Positions 45,880 to 54,777 of a stretch of 64,000 bases of DNA are shown piece after piece. The stretch covers positions 186,001 to 250,000 of the forward strand of contig BGOS01000006.1 of assembly GCA_003569365.1 (NCBI GenBank), read 5' to 3'. Made by a program: the position numbers and the translations under genes. Origin of the DNA: Anaerolineaceae bacterium (GTDB lineage: Bacteria; Chloroflexota; Anaerolineae; Anaerolineales; UBA11657). Under the pieces are notes generated by a model that searched no databases, had not been told where the DNA came from, and was given only the letters and a program-made list of their open reading frames with translations. Numbering within the stretch: the first letter of the stretch is position 1; every line of letters begins with the position of its first letter.

Positions 45880-46812
45880 ATGAGATATGTCGCTTTCTCC
45901 CAAAAGAACACCCCGCACCTCGGCGCAGTGGTGGAGGGCGCGGTGTTTGATGTGGGACGCGCCTGCCGTGGCTACTGGCGCCAGTCTGCCCGGCGCTTGA
46001 ATGGCATTGCCATACCCACCACACTTGACGCGCTGCTGCAGGGCGGTGAGAAAACCTGGACACAGGCAGCGCGTGCGGTGGCGTGGGCCACAAAACGCCA
46101 TGCGCCTGTGGGACGGCTGGACCGCTTGCAGCTGCTGGCACCGCTGCCACACCCCGGAAAGATTCTGTGCGTGGGCCTCAACTACCGGCGGCATGCAGCC
46201 GAGTCCGGAATGGCCGCGCCACTTACGCCGGTGCTCTTCTCCAAATTTAACAACAGCATTGCGGCACCGGACGAGCGCGTGCCGCTGCCGGCCAACGCCG
46301 AGCAATACGACTACGAGGCCGAGCTGGCCGTGGTGATTGGCAAGCGTGCCCGCAATGTATCCAAGCGCGATGCGCTCTCTTATGTGTTTGGTTATTGCAA
46401 CAGCAACGACCTGAGCGCCCGCGATTTGCAGATGCGCACCAGCCAGTGGCTGCTGGGCAAAACCCCGGACAAGTTTCTGCCGCTGGGCCCGTGCATTGTG
46501 TCCGCGGACGAAGTGCCCAACCCGCAAAAGCTGCGCATCCGCTGCTGGGTGAATGGCCAGCAGCGCCAGGACTCAAACACGGCGGACATGATCTTCAGCA
46601 TTGCGCATGTAATCAGCTACGCCAGCCAGTACTTTACGCTTGAGCCCGGCGATGTGATCAGCACCGGCACGCCTGAGGGCGTGATCTTTGGCATGGAGCA
46701 AAAGCAATGGCTGCGCCCCGGCGACAGCGTGGCGGTGGAAGTCGGCGACTTTGGCCGGCTCACCAACCTGATGGTAAATGTGCCGCGGGCTGCCGGCGCC
46801 AAGTTGCGATGA
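45880..46812 (+). CDS. fumarylacetoacetate hydrolase family protein
   Basis: 310 residues from ATG 45880. Family core: KILCVGLNYRRHAAESG, DYEAELAVVIGKRARNVS (acidic metal ligands), GYCNSNDLSARDLQ and DVISTGTPEGVIFGM. Members act as 2-keto-4-pentenoate hydratases, fumarylpyruvate hydrolases or decarboxylases. Its stop overlaps the epimerase start (ATGA), so the two are likely one catabolic unit. Confidence 0.88.
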   Translation: MRYVAFSQKNTPHLGAVVEGAVFDVGRACRGYWRQSARRLNGIAIPTTLDALLQGGEKTWTQAARAVAWATKRHAPVGRLDRLQLLAPLPHPGKILCVGLNYRRHAAESGMAAPLTPVLFSKFNNSIAAPDERVPLPANAEQYDYEAELAVVIGKRARNVSKRDALSYVFGYCNSNDLSARDLQMRTSQWLLGKTPDKFLPLGPCIVSADEVPNPQKLRIRCWVNGQQRQDSNTADMIFSIAHVISYASQYFTLEPGDVISTGTPEGVIFGMEQKQWLRPGDSVAVEVGDFGRLTNLMVNVPRAAGAKLR

Positions 46813-47789
46813 CAGCTGGTGAAAGATTCCTTGTAACCGGCGCACTGGGCTGCATTGGCGCGTGGGTGGTGCGCACGCTGGTGCGCGAGGGCGTGCCCAC
46901 CGTCGTGTTCGATGTGGCCAGCGACCCGCACCGCCTGCGGCTTGTAATGACGAGCACAGAGCTGGCGCGCGTCACATTTGTGACTGGCGACATCACCGAC
47001 CTTGATGCGGTGGAAGCGGTGATGAAGGACAACGGCATCACGCATGTGATCCATCTGGCTGCCCTGCAGGTGCCTTTTTGCAAGGCCGATCCAACACTGG
47101 GTGCGCGCGTGAATGTGGTGGGCACTGTAAACATGTTTACAGCGGCCAAGCGCGCCGGCCTGCGCCAGCTGGCGTACGCCAGCAGCATCGCGGTGTACGG
47201 CCACAGCGAAGACTACCCCGGCGGCCCGCTGGCGCACGATGCCGCGCCGCGGCCGCATGTACTGTACGGCGTTTACAAGCTGGCCAACGAAGGCACAGCC
47301 CGCGTTTACTGGGCCGATGATGGCATTGCCAGCATTGGCCTGCGGCCCTACACCGTGTACGGCCCGGGCCGCGATCAGGGCCTCACCTCAAGCCCGACGC
47401 GCGCCATGCTGGCGGCAGCCGCGGGCGAACCGTTCCATATTCCATTTGGCGGGCGCTGCGTGTATCAGTACACGCACGACACAGCCGCTGCATTCATCAC
47501 TGCAGCGCGCGCACCCGCGAACGGCGCTGCGGTTTACAATCTGGGCGGCAATGCCGTGCACATGCGCGATATTGTGACGGCGATTGAAGCTGCGGCACCA
47601 ACCGCGCGTGGGCGCATCACCTTTGACGACAAGCCGCTGCCCTTTCCGGAGAACATGGATGATACGGCGGCACGCGCTGCGCTGGGCGCGCTGCCCGTCA
47701 CCCCGCTAAAAGCGGGCGTGTTGGAAACTGTGAAAATCTTTGCGGCTGCGCTGGCAAATCAGCAGCTGGTCTACAAGCTGCAGAATTAG
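46809..47789 (+). CDS. NAD-dependent epimerase/dehydratase (extended SDR)
   Basis: 326 residues. Nucleotide-binding FLVTGALGCIGAWVVRTLV, catalytic Tyr and Lys in YGVYKLANEG (YxxxK) and SSIAVYG are present. Such proteins modify nucleotide sugars or act as lactone/aldehyde reductases. Translation coupling to the FAH-family gene suggests a shared sugar-acid or aromatic pathway (inference). Confidence 0.85.
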   Translation: MTAGERFLVTGALGCIGAWVVRTLVREGVPTVVFDVASDPHRLRLVMTSTELARVTFVTGDITDLDAVEAVMKDNGITHVIHLAALQVPFCKADPTLGARVNVVGTVNMFTAAKRAGLRQLAYASSIAVYGHSEDYPGGPLAHDAAPRPHVLYGVYKLANEGTARVYWADDGIASIGLRPYTVYGPGRDQGLTSSPTRAMLAAAAGEPFHIPFGGRCVYQYTHDTAAAFITAARAPANGAAVYNLGGNAVHMRDIVTAIEAAAPTARGRITFDDKPLPFPENMDDTAARAALGALPVTPLKAGVLETVKIFAAALANQQLVYKLQN

Positions 47790-47873
47790 CAGTGCGCCAC
47801 ACATCTGCGCAGTAGTTGCAAGGCGCGCAGTGCAGTTGCTTGCAGTGCAGCGTTAGGCTAACCGGGGGAAAGT

Positions 47874-48635
47874 ATGCGGGAAAAACCCAACGACAGCGTG
47901 GCAGACATCATCGTCTGCCGCGACGTGCACAAGTGGTTTGGAAACTTCGAGGCGCTGCGCGGCATCTCACTGTCCATCAAGACCGGTGAGGTGGTCGTAA
48001 TCATCGGCCCATCCGGCTCTGGCAAATCCACCTTCATCCGCACGCTCAACCACCTCGAGCAGCATGAGCAGGGCCAGATCATGATTGACGGCATCGAGCT
48101 GACGCACGACACACGCAACATTCAAGAAATTCGCGCCGAAGTTGGCATGGTGTTCCAGTCATTCAACCTCTTTCCGCATTTGACCGTGCTGGAGAATATC
48201 ATGCTGGCGCCGCTAAATGTGCGCCGCTGGCCGCGCGAAAAGGCGCAAGCGCTGGCTGTGCAGTGGCTGGAACGCGTGGGCATCCCAGAACAGGGCGGCA
48301 AGTATCCTGGCCAGCTTTCCGGCGGCCAGCAACAGCGCGTGGCAATTGCGCGCGCTCTGGCCATGCAGCCCAAGATCATGCTGTTCGACGAGCCCACTTC
48401 CGCGCTTGATCCGGAGATGATCAAGGAAGTGCTGGATGTCATGCGCGACCTTGCCACCAGCGGCTACACCATCGTTGCGGTGACGCACGAGATGGGTTTC
48501 GCCCGCGAGGTGGCAGACCGCGTGATTTTCTTTGACCAGGGGTTAATTGTGGAACAGAATGCGCCAGCCGAATTCTTTAGCAATCCGCAGCACGAGCGCT
48601 CGCGCCTCTTTCTATCTCAAATTTTGCAGCACTAA
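47874..48635 (+). CDS. amino-acid ABC transporter ATP-binding protein (GlnQ-like)
   Basis: 253 residues. Walker [13 protein letters not shown]-loop [17 protein letters not shown], signature [15 protein letters not shown], Walker [15 protein letters not shown] and H-loop [15 protein letters not shown] are typical of polar amino-acid importers. No permease or binding protein lies next to it, so partners must be elsewhere. Confidence 0.92.
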   Translation: MREKPNDSVADIIVCRDVHKWFGNFEALRGISLSIKTGEVVVIIGPSGSGKSTFIRTLNHLEQHEQGQIMIDGIELTHDTRNIQEIRAEVGMVFQSFNLFPHLTVLENIMLAPLNVRRWPREKAQALAVQWLERVGIPEQGGKYPGQLSGGQQQRVAIARALAMQPKIMLFDEPTSALDPEMIKEVLDVMRDLATSGYTIVAVTHEMGFAREVADRVIFFDQGLIVEQNAPAEFFSNPQHERSRLFLSQILQH

Positions 48636-48647
48636 CGCTGCGCATCC

Positions 48648-48665
48648 GGCGGCGGGGACGCCGCC
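48648..48665. terminator. GC-rich hairpin between convergent genes
   Basis: A 7-bp stem GGCGGCG / CGCCGCC with a 4-base loop lies between the GlnQ-like gene and the convergent DUF2237 gene. No T-run is present. Confidence 0.4.
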
Positions 48666-48703
48666 CGCTAACCCGGCGCGCAAGCTGCGCCGCGCTTGTT
48701 TTG

Positions 48704-49117
48704 CTAGTCCGCGATGGCGTGCGCCTTCAAATCCTCCAGCGACATATATTGCAGCGCACTTTCATGCGTTGCCTCCAAATCCACCGGCGCAGCCTGGCCG
48801 GCATCCAGCGCCTCCTTCCAACGCGCGGCACAAACGCACCAGCGGTCCCCGGGCTTCAATCCGGAAAACCCAAACTGCGGCGCCGGCGTGCTTAGGTCGT
48901 TGCCAGTGGCCTTGCTGAACTTTAAAAACTCGGCCGTAACGCGCGTGCACACCACGTGCACGCCGTGGTCATCCGGGCCGGTGTTGCAGCAGCCATCCCG
49001 AAAGAAGCCGGTGAGCGGAGCGCTGCTGCACTCTTTGAGTTTGCCGCCCAGCACATTGCGGGGTACGGGCTTGCGCCCCGAGCCGTTGGAATGGCCGTTG
49101 CCGGAAATTGTGCTCAC
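48704..49117 (-). CDS. DUF2237-family protein
   Basis: 137 residues. The family pattern NVLGGKLKECSSAPLTGFFRDGCC and GDRWCVCAARWKEALDAG with conserved Cys and Trp is clear. The biochemical function of the family is not established. About 20 N-terminal residues (Gly/Ser-rich) precede the domain. Confidence 0.85.
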   Translation of the reverse strand: MSTISGNGHSNGSGRKPVPRNVLGGKLKECSSAPLTGFFRDGCCNTGPDDHGVHVVCTRVTAEFLKFSKATGNDLSTPAPQFGFSGLKPGDRWCVCAARWKEALDAGQAAPVDLEATHESALQYMSLEDLKAHAIAD

Positions 49118-49138
49118 ATATCTGCGCCCCTTGGAAAC

Positions 49139-49873
49139 TCAGGCAGCTGCTATCGCTGCGCGCTTCTCCAGATAGTAATGGCCCATATTTGCATTTGCTT
49201 CAACCTTAGCCGTAAGCACCAATTTTACCGCACCCCACTTGGCAGCCGGGATCGAGAGGTACATCTCCGAGTCGGGCAGGTCACTATTGACGCGATTGCC
49301 TTTGCAGCCAAATGAAGCCGATGCAGTGCCACTCTGTACCGTCAGCGGCAGTACCGCGCAAGCCGGCCGCCCCAGCACATTGGTGAGTGGATTGCCCGCG
49401 CCTGCCAGCAGCGCAGCTTCGTAGAGCAGCATTGCCTGCGCCGGCTGCGCAGCAATTAAAACCACGTCGGCAGCAAAGCCGGGGTTGTCTGCCGGCCCGT
49501 AAGCCACAGCACGCGGCGTGCTGGCCAGCACCGGAATGCCGGCAACTTCTTCCGGCGCTATATAGCCGCAATCCGTCATCAATCCGATGGCCTGCCCCAA
49601 TTCGCCAGCGCGCTCGGGCGACAGTTCAAGCCGGTGGGTATGGCAGCCCACCGCACAATTAAAATGGTCACTGGCCAGCGTGTAGAACGACCGGCCGGCC
49701 ATGGCCTGCGGCCAGAAGCCGCACCCCGCTGCAAGCGCCGGGCCATCCCAGCGCGGCAGCCCCGCCGGCACGCTCTGCAAAAATCCGATTGCAATCGGCG
49801 GCTGGCGCAGCCCCAGCAGCAGTTGAACATCAATCTCAGGGTTTACACGTGGCATTTGTTTTCTCGGGGTCAA
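49139..49873 (-). CDS. DUF169-family protein
   Basis: 244 residues. Segments PPIAIGFLQSVPAG, HFNCAVGCHTHRLEL, GFAADVVLIAAQPAQAMLL and GCKGNRVNSDLPDSEMYLSI match DUF169, with Cys residues that could hold a cofactor. No function is assigned to the family. It is transcribed toward the DUF2237 gene, 21 bases away. Confidence 0.8.
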   Translation of the reverse strand: MTPRKQMPRVNPEIDVQLLLGLRQPPIAIGFLQSVPAGLPRWDGPALAAGCGFWPQAMAGRSFYTLASDHFNCAVGCHTHRLELSPERAGELGQAIGLMTDCGYIAPEEVAGIPVLASTPRAVAYGPADNPGFAADVVLIAAQPAQAMLLYEAALLAGAGNPLTNVLGRPACAVLPLTVQSGTASASFGCKGNRVNSDLPDSEMYLSIPAAKWGAVKLVLTAKVEANANMGHYYLEKRAAIAAA

Positions 49874-49931
49874 AATTTAGTTAGCCAGGATGCTTTGCCG
49901 GTGCGCTGTGGCACGGCAGAGTGTACGGTTG

Positions 49932-50447
49932 TCAGCGCCCCACTTCCCACGCCAGATGCTCAAGCTCCGGCGCAATTAGTTTTTCCCACGCCAGCTTTAC
50001 CGCGGCATGCGAACCCGGTGTGCAAAACACAACAGTGCCGCGATAGACGCCAGCAGTTGCACGCGAGAGCATTGCCGCTGCACCCACCTGCTCAAAGCTA
50101 AGCATGCGAAATAATTCGCCGAAGCCCGGCATGGCCTTTTCCAGGCGCCCGCTGATCACGTCAAAGGTGGTGTCGCGGGGCGCGATGCCCGTGCCGCCGT
50201 TGAAGAGTATCAAGCGCGCACCGCCGGCTGCCATCTCGTCAAGTGCCGCCGCCACCTGGTCCGGCTCATCTTTGATGATGCGATAGCCGGCGCTGGTGTG
50301 GCCGGCAGCAGCTATCTGCGCCCGCAGGTATTGCGCGTTGGTGTCGGTGTCGACCGTGCGGGTGTCGCTCACCGTAACAATGGCAATCGCCACCGCACCG
50401 CGCGCCGCGGCAATCTTCTTGTGCTGTTGTGTGCTTTCGGATGTCAC
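49932..50447 (-). CDS. moaB: molybdenum cofactor biosynthesis protein B (MogA/MoaB family)
   Basis: 171 residues with [37 protein letters not shown] and [20 protein letters not shown], the molybdopterin adenylyltransferase-like fold. It acts on molybdopterin before metal insertion. No other moa or mod gene is in the window. Confidence 0.93.
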   Translation of the reverse strand: MTSESTQQHKKIAAARGAVAIAIVTVSDTRTVDTDTNAQYLRAQIAAAGHTSAGYRIIKDEPDQVAAALDEMAAGGARLILFNGGTGIAPRDTTFDVISGRLEKAMPGFGELFRMLSFEQVGAAAMLSRATAGVYRGTVVFCTPGSHAAVKLAWEKLIAPELEHLAWEVGR

Positions 50448-50608
50448 TGCAATTCTTCAGTTAGTGGCATGTGTGCGGCGGGCGCGCATGCGGCTTGGCT
50501 TTGGTAGCAAGCGCCAATCATACCGTGCAACACCGGGCAGTTACGCGGGCGCACGGAGCGCAGTCATGTCCGTGCGCTTTTTGGTCAGCCGCCGCTTGCT
50601 CAGGCGCA

Positions 50609-51433
50609 TCACCGTGCAGCGCCAGCCTGCCACAGGCTGCGGTACAGCCACGCTGTGCCAAACAGCAGCGCACAGGTGAGCACAATTGCACTGCCCGCCG
50701 CCACAGAAAAATAGTACGAGGCATACAGTCCCACGCTGGCGGAGCATGCAGCCAGCAGTGCGGCAATCGCCATCATGCGCGGCAGCCGGTTGGTGAGCAA
50801 TGCCGCAGCCGCAGCCGGCGTCACAAGCAATGCAGAGGTGAGCACCACGCCGGCCACCTTCAGGCCCGTTACCACCATCAGCGCCAGCAGTGCCAGCAGG
50901 CCATAGCGCACAAGATCGGGATTGAGCCCCATCACCTGCGCATGCAAGGGATCAAATGATGTGAGTTCCAGCTCCTTGTGAAAGAGCGCCAAAACCAGCA
51001 GCACCAGCGCACACATGGCCGAGATCAGCAGCAGGTCTGCGCGCGTGACGCCCAGGATGTTGCCGAACAAAATATGCGTGAAGTCGCGGAAAGAACGCAT
51101 GCCGCTGAGCATCAAAATACCAAGGGCAAACATGGCGGTGAAGAGCACCCCAATCGCAGTATCTTCGCGCACAGTTGCACGCCGTGAGATCCACCCGATG
51201 CCCAGCGCCGTCAGCAGCCCGGCCACCAGCGCACCCACAAAAAGATTCCAGCCGTACAGATAGGCTACCACTACGCCCGGCAGCGCGGTATGCGCCAGCG
51301 CATCCCCGATGAAAGCCATGCGCCGCAGCACCACATACACGCCCAGCACCGCACAAGTGACGCCCACCAGCAGCGCGGCCAGCAGCCCCGTTTGCATGAA
51401 GGTAAATTGGAGCGGGGCAAGCAGCCAGTTCAT
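50609..51433 (-). CDS. zinc/manganese ABC transporter permease
   Basis: 274 residues, about eight membrane helices of the ABC-3 (ZnuB/MntB/TroC) family. Motifs CAVLGVYVVLRRMAFIGDAL and HTALPGVVVAYLYG are typical. Its start overlaps the ATPase stop by 4 bases. The metal specificity (Zn or Mn) cannot be told from this protein alone. Confidence 0.9.
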   Translation of the reverse strand: MNWLLAPLQFTFMQTGLLAALLVGVTCAVLGVYVVLRRMAFIGDALAHTALPGVVVAYLYGWNLFVGALVAGLLTALGIGWISRRATVREDTAIGVLFTAMFALGILMLSGMRSFRDFTHILFGNILGVTRADLLLISAMCALVLLVLALFHKELELTSFDPLHAQVMGLNPDLVRYGLLALLALMVVTGLKVAGVVLTSALLVTPAAAAALLTNRLPRMMAIAALLAACSASVGLYASYYFSVAAGSAIVLTCALLFGTAWLYRSLWQAGAAR

Positions 51434-52185
51434 ACTGCGGGCCCGGCTGCAGTGCGCTGCCGCTGCATTGGTTCGCCGCCTGCGGCTGGCAGCACGCGCC
51501 CCTCACTGAGAAACACGGCGCTGTCAAACTCGGCCGCCAGTCCGCTCACATCGTGCGTCGCAACCAGCAGCGTGCGCCCGCGCGCGCGCAGTTCGTCCAT
51601 CACGGTCGCCAGCACTGTGCGCGTCTCCGCGTCAACTGCAATCAGCGGCTCATCCAGCAGCAGCACCTCTGCCTCTTGCGCCAGCGCCCGCGCTAGCAGC
51701 GCGCGCTGCTGCTGGCCGCCGCTGAGCTGCGCAATCTGGCGCGCGGCCATTTGCGCCAACCCCAGGCGCGCAATCAGCGCGTCACAGATTGCGTAGTCTT
51801 GCAGGCTGGGCCGGCGCAACCAACCCAAATGTACATAACGCCCGGTAAGCACCAGCTTGCGCAGTTCGATGGGGAATTGCCAGTCAATCTCGCCGTGCTG
51901 CGGCAGGTATGCCACACGATGATGGCAGGCGCCGATCGGCCGCCCGCAAATGCGCACCCGCCCGCTAAAAGGCAGCAAGCCGGCAACCGCCTTCAGCAAT
52001 GTGGACTTGCCAGCCCCGTTGTGGCCCACCAGCGCCACGCGCGCACCCACCGGCACGCTCAGCTGCACTTGCTGCAGCGCCGGCGCAGCCGATCCCGGAT
52101 AGCTCACGCTTTCCAAGTCCAGCTCCAGCGCGGGTGCGCCCGCAACCGGGTCAACGTGCCGGCGATTGCCGTAGGGAAACATCAC
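51430..52185 (-). CDS. zinc/manganese ABC transporter ATP-binding protein
   Basis: 251 residues. Walker A VGHNGAGKSTLLKAVAG, Q-loop YLPQHGEIDW typical of metal importers, signature [15 protein letters not shown], Walker B VLLLDEPLIAVD and H-loop VATHDVSG. It is the middle gene of the binding protein-ATPase-permease operon. Confidence 0.92.
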   Translation of the reverse strand: MMFPYGNRRHVDPVAGAPALELDLESVSYPGSAAPALQQVQLSVPVGARVALVGHNGAGKSTLLKAVAGLLPFSGRVRICGRPIGACHHRVAYLPQHGEIDWQFPIELRKLVLTGRYVHLGWLRRPSLQDYAICDALIARLGLAQMAARQIAQLSGGQQQRALLARALAQEAEVLLLDEPLIAVDAETRTVLATVMDELRARGRTLLVATHDVSGLAAEFDSAVFLSEGRVLPAAGGEPMQRQRTAAGPAV

Positions 52186-52191
52186 AATGGG

Positions 52192-53157
52192 TTACTTGCC
52201 TAGCGCCCCGGCAATCACAGCTATGTTGCTGCGCATCAGCTTCAGATAAGTCTCGCCAGCAGAACCGGGTTCGCCAAGTGCGTCAGTATACAGTTCGGGC
52301 GCAAAGCTGATGCCCGCCTCAAGTGCAATCTGGTCCATCAACTGCGAGTTGTGCGTGTTCTCCGTGAAGACTGCCGGCACGCCCGCAGCTTTGATCGCCT
52401 GCACCAAATCCGCCACCTGAGCTGCCGACGGGTCAGATGCCTCAGTGCTGAAGGAGGCCAGCGCGGTGCCTGCCACTGCAAACCCGTAGCGCGCAGCAAA
52501 ATATCCAAGCGCATCGTGCGAAGTGAACAGCACGCGCCGCGCGGCCGGCAGCGCATTTGCCTGCGCAAATATTTCCACATCCAGTTTCTCCAGCTCTGCA
52601 ATGTAAGCCGCGGCGTTGGCCTCATAGGCGCTGGTGTTGGCCGGGTCAGCCTTCACCAGCGCATTGCGCACATTCTTTGCCGCCAGGATCCAGTTGGAAA
52701 CGCTGTGCCAGATGTGCGGATCAACCTCGCCGTGATGGTGGTCGCCCTCCGCGGCGTGATCGTCCGCTGCTGCGCCGGCATGGGCTTCGCCTTCTTCCGC
52801 TGCCGCCAGCGGTTCGATGCCTGCACTCACTTCCACCCGCAACGCCTTGGAGTCTGCGGCGGCAAACGCATCGTCCAGCCAGCCTTCAAACTCGAGGCCG
52901 TTTTCAAACATCAGTCCCGCCTTCGCAATCTGCGCTATATCCTGCGGCGTGGGTTCGAAGGTGTGGGCATCCCCGCCCGCACCCACCAGCACCAGCAGCG
53001 CAATCCTGTCGCCGCCCACATTCTTAACAAGGTCGCCAAGAATGCTGTGCGTGGCGACAACCTGCAGCACGCCGCCCGCCATTGGCACCGCGGGCGCACC
53101 ACAAGCTGCTGCGAGCAGCCCGGCTGCGGCAATCATTGCAAAAAGTTTTCTTATCAT
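52192..53157 (-). CDS. zinc/manganese-binding lipoprotein of the ABC transporter (ZnuA/TroA family)
   Basis: 321 residues from ATG 53157. Lipobox LLAAACGAP, cluster A-I fold with VVATHSILGDLVKNVGG, AHTFEPTPQDIA and SHDALGYFAARYGF (metal His). A His/Asp-rich loop (DDHAAEGDHHHGEVDPHIWH) is common in zinc-specific members, so zinc is favoured. It is first in the operon. Confidence 0.92.
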   Translation of the reverse strand: MIRKLFAMIAAAGLLAAACGAPAVPMAGGVLQVVATHSILGDLVKNVGGDRIALLVLVGAGGDAHTFEPTPQDIAQIAKAGLMFENGLEFEGWLDDAFAAADSKALRVEVSAGIEPLAAAEEGEAHAGAAADDHAAEGDHHHGEVDPHIWHSVSNWILAAKNVRNALVKADPANTSAYEANAAAYIAELEKLDVEIFAQANALPAARRVLFTSHDALGYFAARYGFAVAGTALASFSTEASDPSAAQVADLVQAIKAAGVPAVFTENTHNSQLMDQIALEAGISFAPELYTDALGEPGSAGETYLKLMRSNIAVIAGALGK

Positions 53158-53350
53158 TAAAGTGGCTCTTGCGGAAATTAAATTGGGGTTGCAGGCAACA
53201 ATTTTTGCAGCTGCCCGGCATGCATTGCCAGCCAGTGCGGCTTGGCAATCCTCTGATCCCAAGACGATACTACATTGTGGAGCGGATGGTTGTGTAATTT
53301 GGCACGCCGGTTAGTGTGCGGTTTTACACCGGCGCCCGCGGCGCAAACTA

Positions 53351-53710
53351 TTAGTGACGCAGGAAATGGGAAGAGTGCGCCGGCGCAGCCGTCAGGCAAA
53401 AACGCTCGGCCTCGCCTTTGCCCACCTGCACCAGCTCGCCGCGCGTGCGCAGGTTGCCCAAAGTGCGCGTGATAGTGGTGCGCGTGGCACCGACGGCCGC
53501 AGCCAGCTGGGCATGCGTGATGCGCACATTCACCAGATGGCCGCTGGCATGCGCTTCGCCAAACTGCTCTGCCAGCAGCGCCAGCAGCCCCATAATGCGC
53601 TGGTCCAGATGCGGGCGCGCTTGCATCGCCGCCCACGCTTCCATCTGCTGCATGCGTAAGCGCGGGCGCAATGGTAAATCAGTTTCTAATATGAAGAGAT
53701 ACAGTCCCAA
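53351..53710 (-). CDS. Crp/Fnr-type winged-helix regulator without a cNMP domain
   Basis: 119 residues. The helix-turn-helix (ITHAQLAAAVGATRTTITRTLGNL) and the preceding helix pair match the C-terminal third of Crp/Fnr proteins. The usual N-terminal ligand-binding domain of about 120 residues is missing, and no remnant is visible upstream. It is either a standalone DNA-binding protein or a truncated gene. It starts with TTG 53710, between the Zn transporter operon and the divergent redox genes. Confidence 0.6.
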   Translation of the reverse strand: MGLYLFILETDLPLRPRLRMQQMEAWAAMQARPHLDQRIMGLLALLAEQFGEAHASGHLVNVRITHAQLAAAVGATRTTITRTLGNLRTRGELVQVGKGEAERFCLTAAPAHSSHFLRH

Positions 53711-53848
53711 CCATCACAAAAGCGCGGGCTGAACCCCGGTCTCCACGAATTGCCGGCGGAATCCTTTTGGCGTCAACAGTTGGAAAATGCGGCGAAAGTC
53801 CCTCGGTAAGTTCACCTCACATTTTTCTGCGCCACATCTTTATAAATT

Positions 53849-53871
53849 GCTTGTACAAATATGTGACAAGC
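53849..53871. promoter_or_regulatory. inverted repeat overlapping the -35 box of the redox operon
   Basis: GCTTGT and ACAAGC are separated by 11 bases (53849-53854 and 53866-53871). The right arm overlaps the -35 element, so a bound regulator would affect polymerase. The binder could be the MerR-type fusion itself or the adjacent Crp-type protein. Confidence 0.5.
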
Positions 53872-53891
53872 AGTTTTGATTGCGATATATT
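53863..53891 (+). promoter_or_regulatory. sigma70-type promoter of the MerR-peroxiredoxin operon
   Basis: GTGACA (53863-53868) and TATATT (53886-53891) are 17 bases apart, each one base off consensus. The predicted start is near 53898, which is the GTG chosen as start codon, so the mRNA may be leaderless. Confidence 0.65.
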
Positions 53892-53897
53892 CCGCGG

Positions 53898-54767
53898 GTG
53901 GACTTCCAGCATGGTCAATCCAGCGGGCGCTTGCCCCACTACAATGTGAAAGCAGTTGCCAATCTGGTGGGAATTGCTCCGGTTACTTTGCGAGCGTGGG
54001 AGCGGCGCTACGGCCTGCCGACACCGCTGCGCGGCAGCCAAGGATACAGGCTTTACTCGGATCACGATGTGCGCACGCTGCTTTGGCTGAAGGCCCGCAC
54101 TGCTGAGGGCATGTCCATCAGCCGGGCTGCTGAGCAGCTACTGCACATGCGTAGCACTGGCGCGGACCCGGCTGGCGATGCCGCACTGGTTGAACGCCGG
54201 GAAGGCGCATTGTTGCTTGCCGGCATGCCGGCACCCGGTCTCACACTGCATGACGCGCATGGGGAGCCGGTGGAACTTGCATCCATGTGGGGCACGTCAA
54301 ACATTGTTATCAGCCTCATGCGCCATTTTGGCTGCATCTTTTGCCGCGAGTGGCTGCACAAGCTGGAGACCTGTGTGCCGGCACTGCGGGCTGCCAATAT
54401 CCTTCCAATCGTAGTGGGGCTGGGAGACACCGACCATGCACTGCCCGTTGCGTCACAACTGGCTCCCAGCGCACTGTGCCTGATGTCGCAGGGCGCCAAT
54501 GCCCACTTCACTTACGGACTAAAACGCGGCAGCCTCTTGCAATTGGCGGGGCCCGCGGTAATTTCTTCCGTGGTGCGCGCGGCACGCTCCGGCCAGATGC
54601 AGGGTGAAACCACGGGGGACATATCCATGCTCAGTGGCGTCTTTGCCATCGATATGGCCGGCATGGTGCGCTATTCATTTTACGGAAGCCACGCCGGTGA
54701 TCATCCGTCGCCCGACACATTCGTCGCTACGGTGCGCAGCGCCTTTCAAGCAGCCCAGCCCGCCTGA
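53898..54767 (+). CDS. MerR-type DNA-binding domain fused to a peroxiredoxin-like (AhpC/TSA_2) domain
   Basis: 289 residues from GTG 53898. Residues about 12-80 form a MerR winged helix of the CarH/BldC kind (TLRAWERRYGLPTP; GYRLYSDHDVRTLLWL). Residues about 105-285 form a thioredoxin-fold domain with the redox motif FGCIFCREW (C146 and C149). The cobalamin or effector domain usual after this DNA-binding part is replaced by the redox domain. It likely senses peroxide or thiol state and controls its own operon, including the paralogous candidate selenoprotein gene 10 bases downstream (inference). Confidence 0.82.
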   Translation: MDFQHGQSSGRLPHYNVKAVANLVGIAPVTLRAWERRYGLPTPLRGSQGYRLYSDHDVRTLLWLKARTAEGMSISRAAEQLLHMRSTGADPAGDAALVERREGALLLAGMPAPGLTLHDAHGEPVELASMWGTSNIVISLMRHFGCIFCREWLHKLETCVPALRAANILPIVVGLGDTDHALPVASQLAPSALCLMSQGANAHFTYGLKRGSLLQLAGPAVISSVVRAARSGQMQGETTGDISMLSGVFAIDMAGMVRYSFYGSHAGDHPSPDTFVATVRSAFQAAQPA

Positions 54768-54777
54768 CCCAAACACA

